Assembly (NCBI GenBank): GCA_016712885.1
Contig: JADJQF010000002.1
Span: forward strand, 124,001-188,000
Reading direction: 5' to 3'
Source of the DNA: Candidatus Flexicrinis proximus
Lineage (GTDB): Bacteria > Chloroflexota > Anaerolineae > Aggregatilineales > Phototrophicaceae
Length of the DNA stretch: 64,000 nt
Position numbers and translations under genes: made by a program. The notes beneath the pieces are model-generated. The model saw only the letters and a list, made by a program, of their open reading frames with translations. It made no database searches and was not told the DNA's origin. This document shows, piece after piece, positions 15,485 to 24,295 of the stretch (the stretch's first letter is position 1; each line of letters starts with the position of its first letter).

Positions 15485-16780
15485 TTAGTCCAGCGCCATC
15501 CCGAGGTTCGGGAACGCTGAACGGCCTGCATAGCGCGCAGCACTGCCAAGTTCTTCCTCGATACGCAGCAGCTGATTGTACTTGGCAACACGGTCCGTAC
15601 GGGCCGGAGCGCCCGTCTTAATCTGGCCGGCGTTCATCGCGACGGATAGGTCAGCAATCGTCGTGTCCTCAGTCTCGCCTGAACGGTGGCTGGTGACGAC
15701 AGTCATGCCGTGGCGCTGGCTCATCTGAGCAGCCGCAAATGCCTCAGTCAGCGAGCCAATCTGGTTCACCTTGAACAGCAGCGAGTTCGCCGCCTTCTCC
15801 TTGATCGCGCGTTTAACCTTCTCGACATTGGTTACGAGAAGATCGTCGCCAACAACTTGGACTTTGTGACCAATCGCAGCAACAAGACGAGACCAGTTCG
15901 CCCAGTCATTCTCCGCAAGTCCGTCTTCGAGCGAGATGATCGGATACCGGGAAGCCCAATCAGCCCAGAAGGCGACCATGTCTTCGCCTGAAAGGACCTT
16001 ACCTTCGATTTCCAGATGGTACTTGCCGTCTCTATAGAGTTCGGAGGTGGCCGGATCAAGAGCGATGAAGACCTGTTCGCCGGGTGTATAGCCGCTGATA
16101 CCGATTGCTTCCATGATCACATCGAGCGCGGCCTGATTGCTGCCCAGGCTCGGCGCGAAGCCACCTTCATCGCCGACATTGGTTGGAAAGCCCTTCTTAT
16201 GAAGCACCTTCTTCAATGCCTGGTAAATCTCGACACCCATCTGAAGCGCTTCGGCAAACGACTTCGCGCCAACTGGCATCACCATGAATTCCTGAAAATC
16301 CGTGCTGCCAATGGCATGCTTGCCACCATTCATAATGTTCATCATCGGCACGGGGAGCACATGCGCATGAACGCCGCCGAGATAGGCATACAGCGGCAGG
16401 CCGGAGCTGGACGCAGCGGCATGGGCAACCGCCATTGAAACGCCCAGAATCGCGTTCGCGCCAAGGTTTTTCTTGGTGGGAGTCCCGTCCAGGTCAATCA
16501 TGGCCTTATCGACTGCAACCTGATTAAACGGGTCCTTGCCGACCAGGAGTTCGGAGATCGATGAATTGACCGCCTGGACCGCCTTGAGGACGCCTTTGCC
16601 GCCGAAACGCTTGTTATCGCCGTCGCGAAGCTCAAGTGCCTCGTACTCGCCAGTAGACGCGCCGCTCGGAACAATGGCGCGCCCCCAAGCTCCGTCAGTT
16701 AATGTTACTTCGACTTCTACTGTCGGATTCCCACGCGAATCCAATACCTCACGCCCGTGGATTTTTTCAATCACTGTCAT
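15485..16780 (-). CDS. eno: phosphopyruvate hydratase (enolase)
   Basis: Enolase interconverts 2-phosphoglycerate and phosphoenolpyruvate in glycolysis. The 431-residue length is typical. Clear family blocks are KIHGREVLDSRGNPTVEVEV at the N-terminus, the FDLDGT-like MIDLDGTPTKKNLGANAILGVSMA, MMNIMNGGKHA, EDGLAENDW, and the signature LLFKVNQIGSLTEA followed by TSHRSGETEDTTIADLSVA. ATG 16780 with AAGGGGGAT upstream was chosen; the frame is open to 16960, but that extension is not enolase-like. It is transcribed divergently from the cysteine desulfurase gene. Confidence 0.97.
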   Translation of the reverse strand: MTVIEKIHGREVLDSRGNPTVEVEVTLTDGAWGRAIVPSGASTGEYEALELRDGDNKRFGGKGVLKAVQAVNSSISELLVGKDPFNQVAVDKAMIDLDGTPTKKNLGANAILGVSMAVAHAAASSSGLPLYAYLGGVHAHVLPVPMMNIMNGGKHAIGSTDFQEFMVMPVGAKSFAEALQMGVEIYQALKKVLHKKGFPTNVGDEGGFAPSLGSNQAALDVIMEAIGISGYTPGEQVFIALDPATSELYRDGKYHLEIEGKVLSGEDMVAFWADWASRYPIISLEDGLAENDWANWSRLVAAIGHKVQVVGDDLLVTNVEKVKRAIKEKAANSLLFKVNQIGSLTEAFAAAQMSQRHGMTVVTSHRSGETEDTTIADLSVAMNAGQIKTGAPARTDRVAKYNQLLRIEEELGSAARYAGRSAFPNLGMALD

Positions 16781-16862
16781 GGGATTATCCCCCTTATACA
16801 GCCATACACTTCGCCGTGTACTATACTCCCATCCCACGGCAAACGCTATTGGGCAAATTATC

Positions 16863-16892
16863 CTGACAGCCCAACGCAAACCAGAGTACAAT
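16863..16892 (+). promoter_or_regulatory. promoter of the cysteine desulfurase-mnmA operon
   Basis: CTGACA (16863-16868), 18 bp, TACAAT (16887-16892), giving +1 near 16899 and a 5' leader of about 30 bases. Confidence 0.6.
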
Positions 16893-16927
16893 CGGTGCAT
16901 GACGTCTAAATTGTGGGAGACGCGTCC

Positions 16928-18115
16928 ATGACATCGCGCCGCAGTATCTACCTCGATCACTCCGCATCCACGCCGTGCGATCCGCGCGTGGTCGAAGCTA
17001 TGATGCCATACTTCAGCCAGGTGTACGGGAACTCCTCGTCATCTCACAGTTTTGGACGCGAAGCCGAATCGGCCATCGAGCGCTCACGAGAAACGATAGC
17101 CCGGGTGCTCAACTGCCAGCCCAAAGAGATTGTGTTCACGAGCGGCGGCTCCGAGAGCGATAACATGGCCGTACGTGGTGCCGCATGGATGGCACGAGCT
17201 CAAGGTAAGGGTTCACATTTACTCACAACGCCCGTTGAACACAGCGCTGTGAGCAACACCGTCAAACAGCTTGCCCACATTCAGGGTTTCACGATGACCC
17301 CGATTCCTGTCGATCATGCGGCACAGATCGACGCCGAAGAGTTCGAAGACCAGATTCGTGATGGAACCACCGTAGCAAGCGTCGTCTATGCCAACAACGA
17401 AGTCGGGACTATTGCTCCCATCTCCAAACTGGCGGCGGCGGCCCACGCGCATGGAATGGTATTTCACACCGACGCCGTACAGGCGGCTGGTCAACTTAAT
17501 CTCGACGTAAAAGTCCTTGACGTAGATTTGATGTCACTCAGCGCCCATAAGTTTTATGGCCCAAAAGGCATTGGCGCACTGTACATCCGTGACGGGATCG
17601 ACCTCGCACCCGCACAGACTGGCGGGAGCCACGAGTCTGGCCGGCGCGCTGGAACGCACAATACGACGTTTATTGTCGGGATGGCAAAGGCTCTTGAGAT
17701 CGCCTACGAGGAGCGCGAGTCACGGATCGAGCATTTCCGTATTCTGCGGGACATGTTGATCGAGGGGGTTCTCGGTAAAGTGCCCGGCGCCGTGCTGACC
17801 GGGAACAGTACCGACCGCCTCCCGTCGCACAGCAGTTTTGTGTTCCCTGGAATCGACAGTTCGCAACTCCTCATGCATCTGGACATGCGTGGAGTTGCGG
17901 CGAGCGGCGGCAGCGCCTGTAAGACTGGAAGCCCGGAACCGTCTGGAGTCCTGTTGGCGATGGGGTACAGCGAAGAGGAAGCGATCGGGAGTCTGCGACT
18001 GACGGTAGGCGTCCACACCAGCGCTGAAGATATCGAGTACGCTATAAGCGCGGTCCAGGAGTCAGTCGAGCGTCTTAGGGCGCTTCGCAGAAGTTTCAGC
18101 GTTCAAAAACTATGA
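16928..18115 (+). CDS. cysteine desulfurase (NifS/IscS family)
   Basis: A PLP enzyme that removes sulfur from cysteine as a protein persulfide, feeding Fe-S clusters or tRNA thiolation. It has 395 residues: IYLDHSASTPCDPRV at the N-terminus, FTSGGSESDNMAVRG, PVEHSAV, the PLP Lys208 in SLSAHKFYGPKG, and the active Cys331 in GGSACKTGSPEPSGVL. ATG 16928 has GGGAGA eight bases upstream; an in-frame GTG at 16913 sits inside that site. Its stop overlaps the start of mnmA by four bases (ATGA), so its main job is probably to supply sulfur to MnmA for 2-thiouridine in tRNA. Confidence 0.93.
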   Translation: MTSRRSIYLDHSASTPCDPRVVEAMMPYFSQVYGNSSSSHSFGREAESAIERSRETIARVLNCQPKEIVFTSGGSESDNMAVRGAAWMARAQGKGSHLLTTPVEHSAVSNTVKQLAHIQGFTMTPIPVDHAAQIDAEEFEDQIRDGTTVASVVYANNEVGTIAPISKLAAAAHAHGMVFHTDAVQAAGQLNLDVKVLDVDLMSLSAHKFYGPKGIGALYIRDGIDLAPAQTGGSHESGRRAGTHNTTFIVGMAKALEIAYEERESRIEHFRILRDMLIEGVLGKVPGAVLTGNSTDRLPSHSSFVFPGIDSSQLLMHLDMRGVAASGGSACKTGSPEPSGVLLAMGYSEEEAIGSLRLTVGVHTSAEDIEYAISAVQESVERLRALRRSFSVQKL

Positions 18116-19256
18116 GCATAAACTCCACACGGGTCGTCGTTGCCATGAGCGGCGGCGTTGATAGTTCAGTTGCGGCTGCCCTGCTGGTAGAGCAAGGCTA
18201 CGATGTCGTCGGCATGATGATGCGTTTGTGGTCTGAACCGTCGATCGGCGAGGCCTGCAACACGCATAATCGGTGCTGCACCCCGATCAACTAGACGATG
18301 CACGACGCATCGCGGATCAGTTAGGGATTCCGTTTTACGTTCTGGATACACGCGAGGTGTTCCGCACCTCAATCGTCGACTTCTTCATTGAGCAGCACAA
18401 GATGGGCGTGACGCCTAATCCGTGTATTGAGTGCAACCGGACAATACGCTTCAACTGGCTTTATAACCACGCGCGAGCGCTTGACGCCGATTATCTGGCT
18501 ACCGGCCACTACGCGCGAGTCCAGCCGGCGCGCGACGGATCATTCCAGCTGTTACGCGGCCTGGATGGGGCGAAAGATCAAAGCTATGTGCTGAGCGTGC
18601 TAAATCAGGAACATCTGGCCCATGCTTTGTTTCCATGCGGGGACTACACAAAACCGCAAATACGCGAGCTCGCGCGGAGATTCGGGCTGCCGACGGCGAG
18701 TAAGCACGACAGTCAGGATCTGTGCTTTCTTGGCGACGGAGACTACCGGCGCTTCCTTCGAGAGAATGCGCCTGAAGTCATGCAGCCGGGGCCTATTGTC
18801 CTAACTAACGGGACGGTTGTCGGCGAACACAACGGGCTGGCGAATTATACGATTGGGCAACGTAAGGGACTCGGCATTTATGGCGCTGAACCCCTGTTTG
18901 TGCTTACCGTGAACCCCTACCGCAATGCGCTGGTGGTTGGAACACGTGACCAGTTGGGCCAGACATCGCTCACGGCATCACGCGTGAGCTGGCAGCACGG
19001 TCTGCCGCCCTCTGAAGAACCGTTCCGTGCGCAGGTTAAGATCCGCTATAAGTCCCAGCCAGCAGATGCCTGGGTTACGCCCCTATCCGACGATCAAATG
19101 CGAGTGGAGTTTGATTCTCCGCTGCGTGACATCACACCGGGACAGGGTGCCGTAGTCTATAATGGCGATCTCGTACTCGGCGTCGGAATTATCGAGAAAC
19201 GCCCGGAGTCTGAAATGGAATACCAGACATCTTTCGCGCTGCCAGTTTCGAGCTGA
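18112..19256 (+). pseudogene. mnmA: tRNA 2-thiouridylase MnmA, interrupted by a one-base frameshift
   Basis: MnmA thiolates U34 of tRNA-Lys, -Glu and -Gln. Residues 1-58 read in one frame (MSGGVDSSVAAALLVEQGYDVVGMMMRLW with the PP-loop, then CNTHNRCCTP), which ends at TAG 18292-18294. The rest, DQLDDARRIADQLGIPFYVLD onward, is in the +2 frame to 19256. One extra C in the CCCC run at 18281-18284 would restore a 381-residue protein of normal length. The catalytic Cys residues are both present (NPCIECNRTIRF and SQDLCFLGD). MnmA is usually well conserved and the tail shows no decay, so this is probably a sequencing error. It overlaps the cysteine desulfurase stop by four bases. Confidence 0.9.
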
Positions 19257-19300
19257 ATGGTTCCAAAACGTGAGATCACAAGCGCTCAGCCTGACACATG

Positions 19301-20113
19301 CTAAAGAAAGTTCCCAACCTGAGTTGGAAACAGAATCATGACCATCGCCCCCGCGACGATGTAGGGTCCATAGGGCAAGGCCGTAAAGGCGGAGTAGCGC
19401 GATCCGATCAGGCGCAGCAGGACCAAATAGAAGACCGCACCTACCGCACCAAAGATAATGGTGAAAGTCATACTGAACAGGAAGAGTTTCCAGCCGAGGA
19501 TCAGACCGACAACTCCGGCGAGCATGACATCTCCGTAGCCGAAGGCCACCTCGCTAATCTCTTCGCCGCGCGCACGTCCCAGGATCGAGGTGAAGATGAA
19601 TCCCCCCTGATACATCAGAAAGAAGATTCCGTAGCCTACAGCGCCCCCGATCAGCGACTCGACGATTTGCGGGCCAGCCTGGTTTCCGGTAAGCAGTGCA
19701 TCGAGGATTGCGATAACTACAAACGGGTTAATCACGACAAAGAGAATGAGTTTGTGCTCCATGTCAATTACGGTGATCAGCGCGAAGATTGCCGCGTAAA
19801 GCAGCCAGAAGATTATCTGCAGGTCCGAGGCATCGGGACGCGAGGACGTAGCGGTGTAGGTCAACAAGCACAGGACGATCGTGCCTATTTCAGCGACCAT
19901 ATGCCGCCACTTCAGCATCGAGCCAGCGGTTGAACACCAGTACCCGGAGAGAAACGCAAGAATTGCAGACCAGGCCAACAACGGGCGCGGTTCGCCATCG
20001 GGATAGTGCGGGAGCTCTGGACGCACACGCCGCGGCAAATCGTCGGCAAGCGCATTGACGACGATTCCGGCAAACCATCCGTAGATCAGGACCAAAATTC
20101 CTAAGCTCATCAT
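19301..20113 (-). CDS. type IV prepilin peptidase-like aspartic protease (A24 family)
   Basis: A 270-residue polytopic protein of about eight helices. A24 enzymes cleave the leader of type IV prepilins or pseudopilins at the cytoplasmic face. The two catalytic aspartates are seen: Asp117 in VIDMEHKLI and Asp195 in the GxGD motif FGYGDVMLAGVVGLILGW. The N-terminal cytoplasmic loop lacks the zinc-binding Cys pairs and methylase-type region of PilD, so it may be only a peptidase. It is the last gene of a seven-gene minus-strand cluster and follows the JAMM gene by six bases. No pilin gene is in the window. Confidence 0.85.
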   Translation of the reverse strand: MMSLGILVLIYGWFAGIVVNALADDLPRRVRPELPHYPDGEPRPLLAWSAILAFLSGYWCSTAGSMLKWRHMVAEIGTIVLCLLTYTATSSRPDASDLQIIFWLLYAAIFALITVIDMEHKLILFVVINPFVVIAILDALLTGNQAGPQIVESLIGGAVGYGIFFLMYQGGFIFTSILGRARGEEISEVAFGYGDVMLAGVVGLILGWKLFLFSMTFTIIFGAVGAVFYLVLLRLIGSRYSAFTALPYGPYIVAGAMVMILFPTQVGNFL

Positions 20114-20119
20114 TACCTC

Positions 20120-20662
20120 TCAGGTAGGCAGTTCGGCTGGGGGGAGCAGAGACAGGGCGGTTACCAGCACCAGAGCGATCGCAATAACCCCGGCAGTGAC
20201 AATTGCGACGCGCTGCGCAAAAGATAATTCGGCAGGTTCAAACGCTGCCGGATCGGGACGGTCGGCCTGGATGACGAGATCAGCGCGCGAGACCCGTCCA
20301 TTATCGAGCCTCCACGCCGCTATTTCAGGGGTTTCCCCTCCGAGTCCAACAATAAGCTGGATGATGTCCGGATAGTAAGCCTCGCGGAGATCACGCGCAG
20401 AAGGAATTGGAGGTCCCGCAGGGTGCGAATGATAAACCCCCAGGAAATCGAGCCCCTCTTGCTCTACCCGCGAGAGCACGGAGAAGAGCTGCTCGGGGGC
20501 AACAACAAATCCGGTCGCTGGCTGCGGGTCAACATTGCGCGCATGGATAATATCGAGCACTTCACCCTGGCGGCCCAGAATCAGCCCACACGCTTCGAAC
20601 GGGGAGTCTCGGCGGGCGTGATCCAGAATTGTGCGGGCCTGCTCCGGCCGCAGCCACAGCAT
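20120..20662 (-). CDS. JAMM/MPN metalloprotease with C-terminal membrane anchor
   Basis: A 180-residue protein. Residues 1-115 carry a full JAMM zinc site: Glu23 in SPFEACGLILG, then His78-Ser-His80, seven residues, Ser88 and Asp91 in YHSHPAGPPIPSARDL. JAMM enzymes remove ubiquitin-like tails or trim sulfur carriers and other peptides. Residues about 150-172 are a single hydrophobic helix close to the C-terminus, so the catalytic domain is probably held on the membrane as a tail-anchored protein. The ATG shares a base with the stop of the upstream gene (TAATG). No E1-, E2- or ubiquitin-like gene is seen, so the substrate is unknown. Confidence 0.85.
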   Translation of the reverse strand: MLWLRPEQARTILDHARRDSPFEACGLILGRQGEVLDIIHARNVDPQPATGFVVAPEQLFSVLSRVEQEGLDFLGVYHSHPAGPPIPSARDLREAYYPDIIQLIVGLGGETPEIAAWRLDNGRVSRADLVIQADRPDPAAFEPAELSFAQRVAIVTAGVIAIALVLVTALSLLPPAELPT

Positions 20663-21048
20663 TACTCGGCCCTCTCACCGCCGCTATCGGCCGGTGAGGT
20701 TTCGGGAATCATGAAGCCTTCGATCATTGTGTCATGCGGAGGATTTCGAGTCTCATAGAACAGCTCCACAGTCAGGGCGTACGCTCCCGCCGGTTCACTC
20801 ACCCCGCGCAGGTGCATGGTGAATTCCATATTGGCGTGCATCGTTTCGATCACGTTAAGTTCTGCAACGTTCTGGTCCGCGTCATTATGCAGCGTCAAGA
20901 TCAGATTGGGGCGTTCCAGAAACGGTGTGACTTTGATCTCGACCCATACGCGATATCGATCCGGATACGGGACGACCTGCAGCGATTCAATCCTAACGCG
21001 TTCTCTGGGCTGGGGGGTACCGCCCATATCGAATAATGGAATCTCCAT
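20662..21048 (-). CDS. small beta-rich protein of unknown function
   Basis: A 128-residue acidic protein without signal peptide or membrane helix. Alternating hydrophobic patterns (RVRIESLQVVPY, YRVWVEIKVTPFL, NLILTLHND, EFTMHLRGV, YALTVELFYE) suggest a single beta-sandwich domain, and the tail is disordered and acidic. I do not recognise the family. Its stop overlaps the start of the JAMM gene, and it starts three bases after the ACT-domain gene, so it is translationally coupled to both; it could be the partner or substrate of the JAMM protein (inference). Confidence 0.7.
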   Translation of the reverse strand: MEIPLFDMGGTPQPRERVRIESLQVVPYPDRYRVWVEIKVTPFLERPNLILTLHNDADQNVAELNVIETMHANMEFTMHLRGVSEPAGAYALTVELFYETRNPPHDTMIEGFMIPETSPADSGGERAE

Positions 21049-21051
21049 CCG

Positions 21052-21486
21052 TCAGGCCTCGCTGATCATGGACTGAAGCGCATCCATGGCCGCATCGAAC
21101 TGAGATTCACGTACGAGAATGTGATCGCGGCTGAACGCGCCAAGGGGGATTATGCTGACTCCCACGCGCGCTACGGCAGCGCTGATTGCCGCCATATAGC
21201 CAACAAGCCCGGCGGGGAGCACCGCGTCAAAGGTGATCAGGCGGTAATTGGACGCGTCGAGCGTGGCATCGCGCAGCCGGCCGGAGAATTCCTCTATAGC
21301 TTCGTGCGGAAGTACGAGAGTGACTTCGTCCTTGTCGATAATGAGGGCGGTGAAGGGGCTGCCGACTTCTGCCAAAACACCAGCCGCAAGCGTAATGGCA
21401 TTCTTCGGGAGCTGCACGAGCCGATAGATCTCGGTGTCGGGCGCCAATTTTGTCAGTCTTAGGGCTTCGCGGGTTGTCGTGATCAT
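21052..21486 (-). CDS. ACT-domain protein (CASTOR-like tandem ACT)
   Basis: A 144-residue protein that resembles the tandem ACT proteins related to the regulatory domain of aspartokinase and to CASTOR: an N-terminal half with EIYRLVQLPKNAI and FTALIIDKDEVTLVLP, and a C-terminal half with YRLITFDAVLPAGLVGYMAAISAAVARVGVSIIPLGAFSRDHILVRES, the usual ACT pattern. Such proteins bind amino acids and relay their level. ATG 21486 lies four bases after the SbnI-like stop; upstream in-frame codons lie inside that gene. Pairing with an SbnI-like enzyme hints at an amino-acid-related role. Confidence 0.78.
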   Translation of the reverse strand: MITTTREALRLTKLAPDTEIYRLVQLPKNAITLAAGVLAEVGSPFTALIIDKDEVTLVLPHEAIEEFSGRLRDATLDASNYRLITFDAVLPAGLVGYMAAISAAVARVGVSIIPLGAFSRDHILVRESQFDAAMDALQSMISEA

Positions 21487-21490
21487 TGTG

Positions 21491-22318
21491 TCACTCGTCA
21501 AATTGATAGGTGGCTTCAGCATAGTACCGTACAGCGCGGTTAGCAAAGCGACGCTGTACCCAGAGCCGTAATGCAGCGTTCTTCTCGGCCAGGGGCTGGT
21601 TCGGGTCAACCACCGCACTCATCGGGTAGTTTAGCCGAACTGCGCGTCCCTGAATGATATGCCGACTGATACCCGGAGGCAAGAAGGCGGCGTAGGTGGC
21701 GGCGTCAATGACGTGCTGCGGCTCGAACCGCGGAAAAATCATAAAGCCAGTCGCATCGGGAAAATCCGGAAAGACGGCGGCGGGCTCCTTCTGTGCCGAA
21801 CGGTTAAGGGTCGCCTGGCGCTGGTAGAGTCTGACGATCTCCCGGAGCACGGCATTACGCTCATGAATACCCCGTGCCCCCGTGTAAAACGAAAAACGAC
21901 GACCATCAGGGACGGCTAACCACGCAAGCGGGCTGATCATCGGAGCTTCGCTGACCGCAACCGTCTCAAGACCGCGGAGCTGCATGAAGAACGACTCCAT
22001 GCGCCAACCACTAATTACGTGGTTCCAGACGTCCAGCGACACGAATGGGCTATCGTAACGAACGACCTGGACAAGGATGTGCCGGTAACCGAGCGAGTCG
22101 AAACAGTAGTGGCGGTTGGCTCCATCCAAGATGACGAATTCGGGATCGGGATCATCGGACATCGGGGCGACGATTGGCGGGTTGATAAACCACTCAGAGA
22201 CGCGTATCTTCTCGATGAGCGGTCCGGAACGCTGGCTGTCGTGTTCTTCATGCGGATGCAAGCGGGAGACAGGCACAATCCGCAAGTCGGGCGTCGGGGC
22301 AGCAGTAAACGAGGTCAT
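21491..22318 (-). CDS. SbnI/SerK-like ParB-fold protein (possible free-serine kinase)
   Basis: A 275-residue protein whose first 110 residues match the ParB/sulfiredoxin-like fold in the form seen in SbnI and archaeal SerK: LRIVPVSRLHPHEEHD, then NPPIVAP, VILDGANRHYCFDSLGYRHILVQVV. In those enzymes an N-terminal Glu and an Asp of a DGxHR motif are catalytic; here Glu24 and Asp65 (LDGANRH) take these places. SbnI makes O-phosphoserine for a staphylococcal siderophore, but no such genes are here. The C-terminal 150 residues are not recognised in detail. The comparison rests on remembered family sequences. It lies directly upstream of the ACT gene. Confidence 0.72.
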   Translation of the reverse strand: MTSFTAAPTPDLRIVPVSRLHPHEEHDSQRSGPLIEKIRVSEWFINPPIVAPMSDDPDPEFVILDGANRHYCFDSLGYRHILVQVVRYDSPFVSLDVWNHVISGWRMESFFMQLRGLETVAVSEAPMISPLAWLAVPDGRRFSFYTGARGIHERNAVLREIVRLYQRQATLNRSAQKEPAAVFPDFPDATGFMIFPRFEPQHVIDAATYAAFLPPGISRHIIQGRAVRLNYPMSAVVDPNQPLAEKNAALRLWVQRRFANRAVRYYAEATYQFDE

Positions 22319-22375
22319 TCTTCAAATAATCGCTTTCTGCAGAAGGGGAGCAAGCCAATTCGACGCGACGGCCAG

Positions 22376-23119
22376 TCACTTACGCGGCAAGGTCTTCTCC
22401 TCGAAGCGCTGAATTTGTTCCGGTGTTAGCTGGGCTGCCGCTTTGGGCAGACCCTTAATCCATTCCCGAAGGTTTGGAAAACGCCCGGCCTGTATATACA
22501 TGATTGGAATGGTCGATTCCGTAGCGCTAAATTCGACACGCGGGTCATTGAACAATACGACCCCAAAGACGGGAACGTCGGGGTTGATATCAGCAAGAAT
22601 CTTGTCCACATGCTCCGCAGCCATCTGCGCGTCAAGCGAGGGGTTGGCTATGCCATCCATACGCATCGCACTCAGAAGACGCCCCACTGCTGACCGTTTA
22701 GCACTCCACTTATCTCCCTTGACGACGTACTTTCCTTCCTGCCAGCGGGTCACAATTGCGATCACGCCCCCGGGGGCGATGACCACATGGCGCGCGGGGA
22801 AGTGATAGTAGTTGTAGAGGACCAGTGACTTGCTGATGCCCTTCAGGTTATCGGCCAACAACTTCTCTGGGCGCGGCTGGCGAACCCAAAGGTTCGTAAG
22901 GCGGATAGAGAACAGCGTGGACAGAAATGCAACCGGAAGGAGCAGCGCGGGCAGAACGAGCGAAATAAGCAGCCCCGTGCCCTCCTGCGCCTGTGAGGTG
23001 AAGAATGGGCTGTTGAGCAGGAAGAAGCTGGCGATGATCACGCCAAGTGTGACGAAAAACATCCTACCCGACCATGCCTTGTTCCGGTCGATTAGTTTCT
23101 GATTTGTCTCTATCCGCAT
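22376..23119 (-). CDS. membrane protein with NERD-like domain
   Basis: A 247-residue protein with two N-terminal helices (about 20-38 and 47-72) and a cytoplasmic domain whose motif NYYHFPARHVVIAPGGVIAIVTRWQEGKYVVKGDKW resembles the NERD (nuclease-related) domain, where similar residues follow the pattern of restriction-endonuclease-like folds. The catalytic set is not complete enough to claim nuclease activity. AGGTGAG lies just upstream of ATG 23119. It sits between the secreted protein (eight bases) and the SbnI-like gene (57 bases). Confidence 0.65.
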   Translation of the reverse strand: MRIETNQKLIDRNKAWSGRMFFVTLGVIIASFFLLNSPFFTSQAQEGTGLLISLVLPALLLPVAFLSTLFSIRLTNLWVRQPRPEKLLADNLKGISKSLVLYNYYHFPARHVVIAPGGVIAIVTRWQEGKYVVKGDKWSAKRSAVGRLLSAMRMDGIANPSLDAQMAAEHVDKILADINPDVPVFGVVLFNDPRVEFSATESTIPIMYIQAGRFPNLREWIKGLPKAAAQLTPEQIQRFEEKTLPRK

Positions 23120-23127
23120 GTACTCAC

Positions 23128-24168
23128 CTAGTTAGCCGGAACAAATACCGATAAGAAGCCCGAATAGCTGATCTCCGCACAAATGGTTGTCCCGAAGCGC
23201 ACGGTGGGCAGGATCTGCCATGTCCGCGGCGCGCCGTAGGCCAGACCGAGAACGGCGTTATCAAGTTGATTCTGCGTCGGGGTAATGCAGTGTGTGATAG
23301 GGAACGGGTACGGCGTGGTACCGCCGCTGTCCAAACCGAACGCATAGATGTCGTAAAGGACGCCACGCTGACGGTAATTGGCTGGCACCGTAGGTTGGAA
23401 GGAGTCATGTACGACCTTGCAGTCGAGGTCGATTCCATCCTGATAGGTTACCAGCAGGTCGCCCGAGTCATAGGTAACCGCACAGACCGGATAGCGGGTC
23501 ATCACAGACAGGTTCGTGGCGGGATCCCCAAGGATCTGAGGGATGCTGCCGACGGGTTTGGCAACAGTCTGTCCGCCGGTGATGATGTCGGCCGTAATTC
23601 GCGCGATGCCATTCATGGCAATACTGACCGGCGCGCTGCCGTCTCCGGGCCCGAAGACAGTGGCAGTGGACAGATTGGCGAGGTCGAAAGTCGTGCCCGG
23701 CTTCCAGCCCCAATAGGTTAGGACCGATTTCCCTTGAGTGTCCGCGCGAAACTCAAAGTCAACCGGAAGGTAGAAGCCAACCCAGAGGAAGCGGCGGGTG
23801 ACGTTTACCGGAGCATCAAACTTGACGCTGAAGACACCGGCAGTGGTGATATCGACCGCCTTGCGGGCCAGCAGGATCGCGTTCTGCGGTGACCCGCCAT
23901 CCTGGTCCTCGTAGACGACCGCCTCGACCAGCTGCCCAGGCTTTGGGGTTCGAACTCTTATCGCAATCGACTCGACCTGAATAGGCGTCGTGATGCTGAG
24001 CGCGTTGAGGTCAAAACCATTAATCACAAGCGAGGGTTCACCGCTAATGAACCACAGGGTGCTATCGGTACCGGAGTTGTTTGAGATGGTGGTGTCCGCC
24101 GCCTGTGCAGACATCGGAAGCACCAGCATGAAAAGCGCCAACCCGAGCACTGTGAGTTTACGGGGCAT
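23128..24168 (-). CDS. secreted protein of unknown function
   Basis: A 346-residue exported protein with a signal peptide (MPRKLTVLGLALFMLVLPMSAQA). Residues about 25-195 are beta-rich and resemble the non-catalytic adhesion-type domain found in proteins that start with a statement such as DSTLWFISGEPSLVINGFDL; the remainder contains four Cys in exported context (CAVTY, DCKVV, HCITP, ICAEI), which may form disulfides. ATG 24168 was chosen because GGAGGG precedes it by nine bases; the frame extends six codons further upstream. No enzyme motif was found. It is the first gene of the minus-strand cluster 19301-24168. Confidence 0.7.
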   Translation of the reverse strand: MPRKLTVLGLALFMLVLPMSAQAADTTISNNSGTDSTLWFISGEPSLVINGFDLNALSITTPIQVESIAIRVRTPKPGQLVEAVVYEDQDGGSPQNAILLARKAVDITTAGVFSVKFDAPVNVTRRFLWVGFYLPVDFEFRADTQGKSVLTYWGWKPGTTFDLANLSTATVFGPGDGSAPVSIAMNGIARITADIITGGQTVAKPVGSIPQILGDPATNLSVMTRYPVCAVTYDSGDLLVTYQDGIDLDCKVVHDSFQPTVPANYRQRGVLYDIYAFGLDSGGTTPYPFPITHCITPTQNQLDNAVLGLAYGAPRTWQILPTVRFGTTICAEISYSGFLSVFVPAN

Positions 24169-24295
24169 AAATCGTCCCTCCTTCATGATTCGAGCGTATT
24201 GTAGGCGGTCGCAGCCGGATTATCAACCAACCTTACGTACTCTGCCACGGTAGTCCTTGCTGGATACCCGAGCGTGTCAGACCCGTGGATTACCC

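Noticed and set aside
18270..18300. Programmed frameshift in mnmA
   Set aside because: No slippery heptamer or downstream pseudoknot was evident and the same homopolymer pattern occurs in two other genes.
19301..21048. Ubiquitin-like conjugation system around the JAMM gene
   Set aside because: No E1 (ThiF-like), E2 or beta-grasp modifier was found in the neighbours; only a JAMM peptidase is supported.
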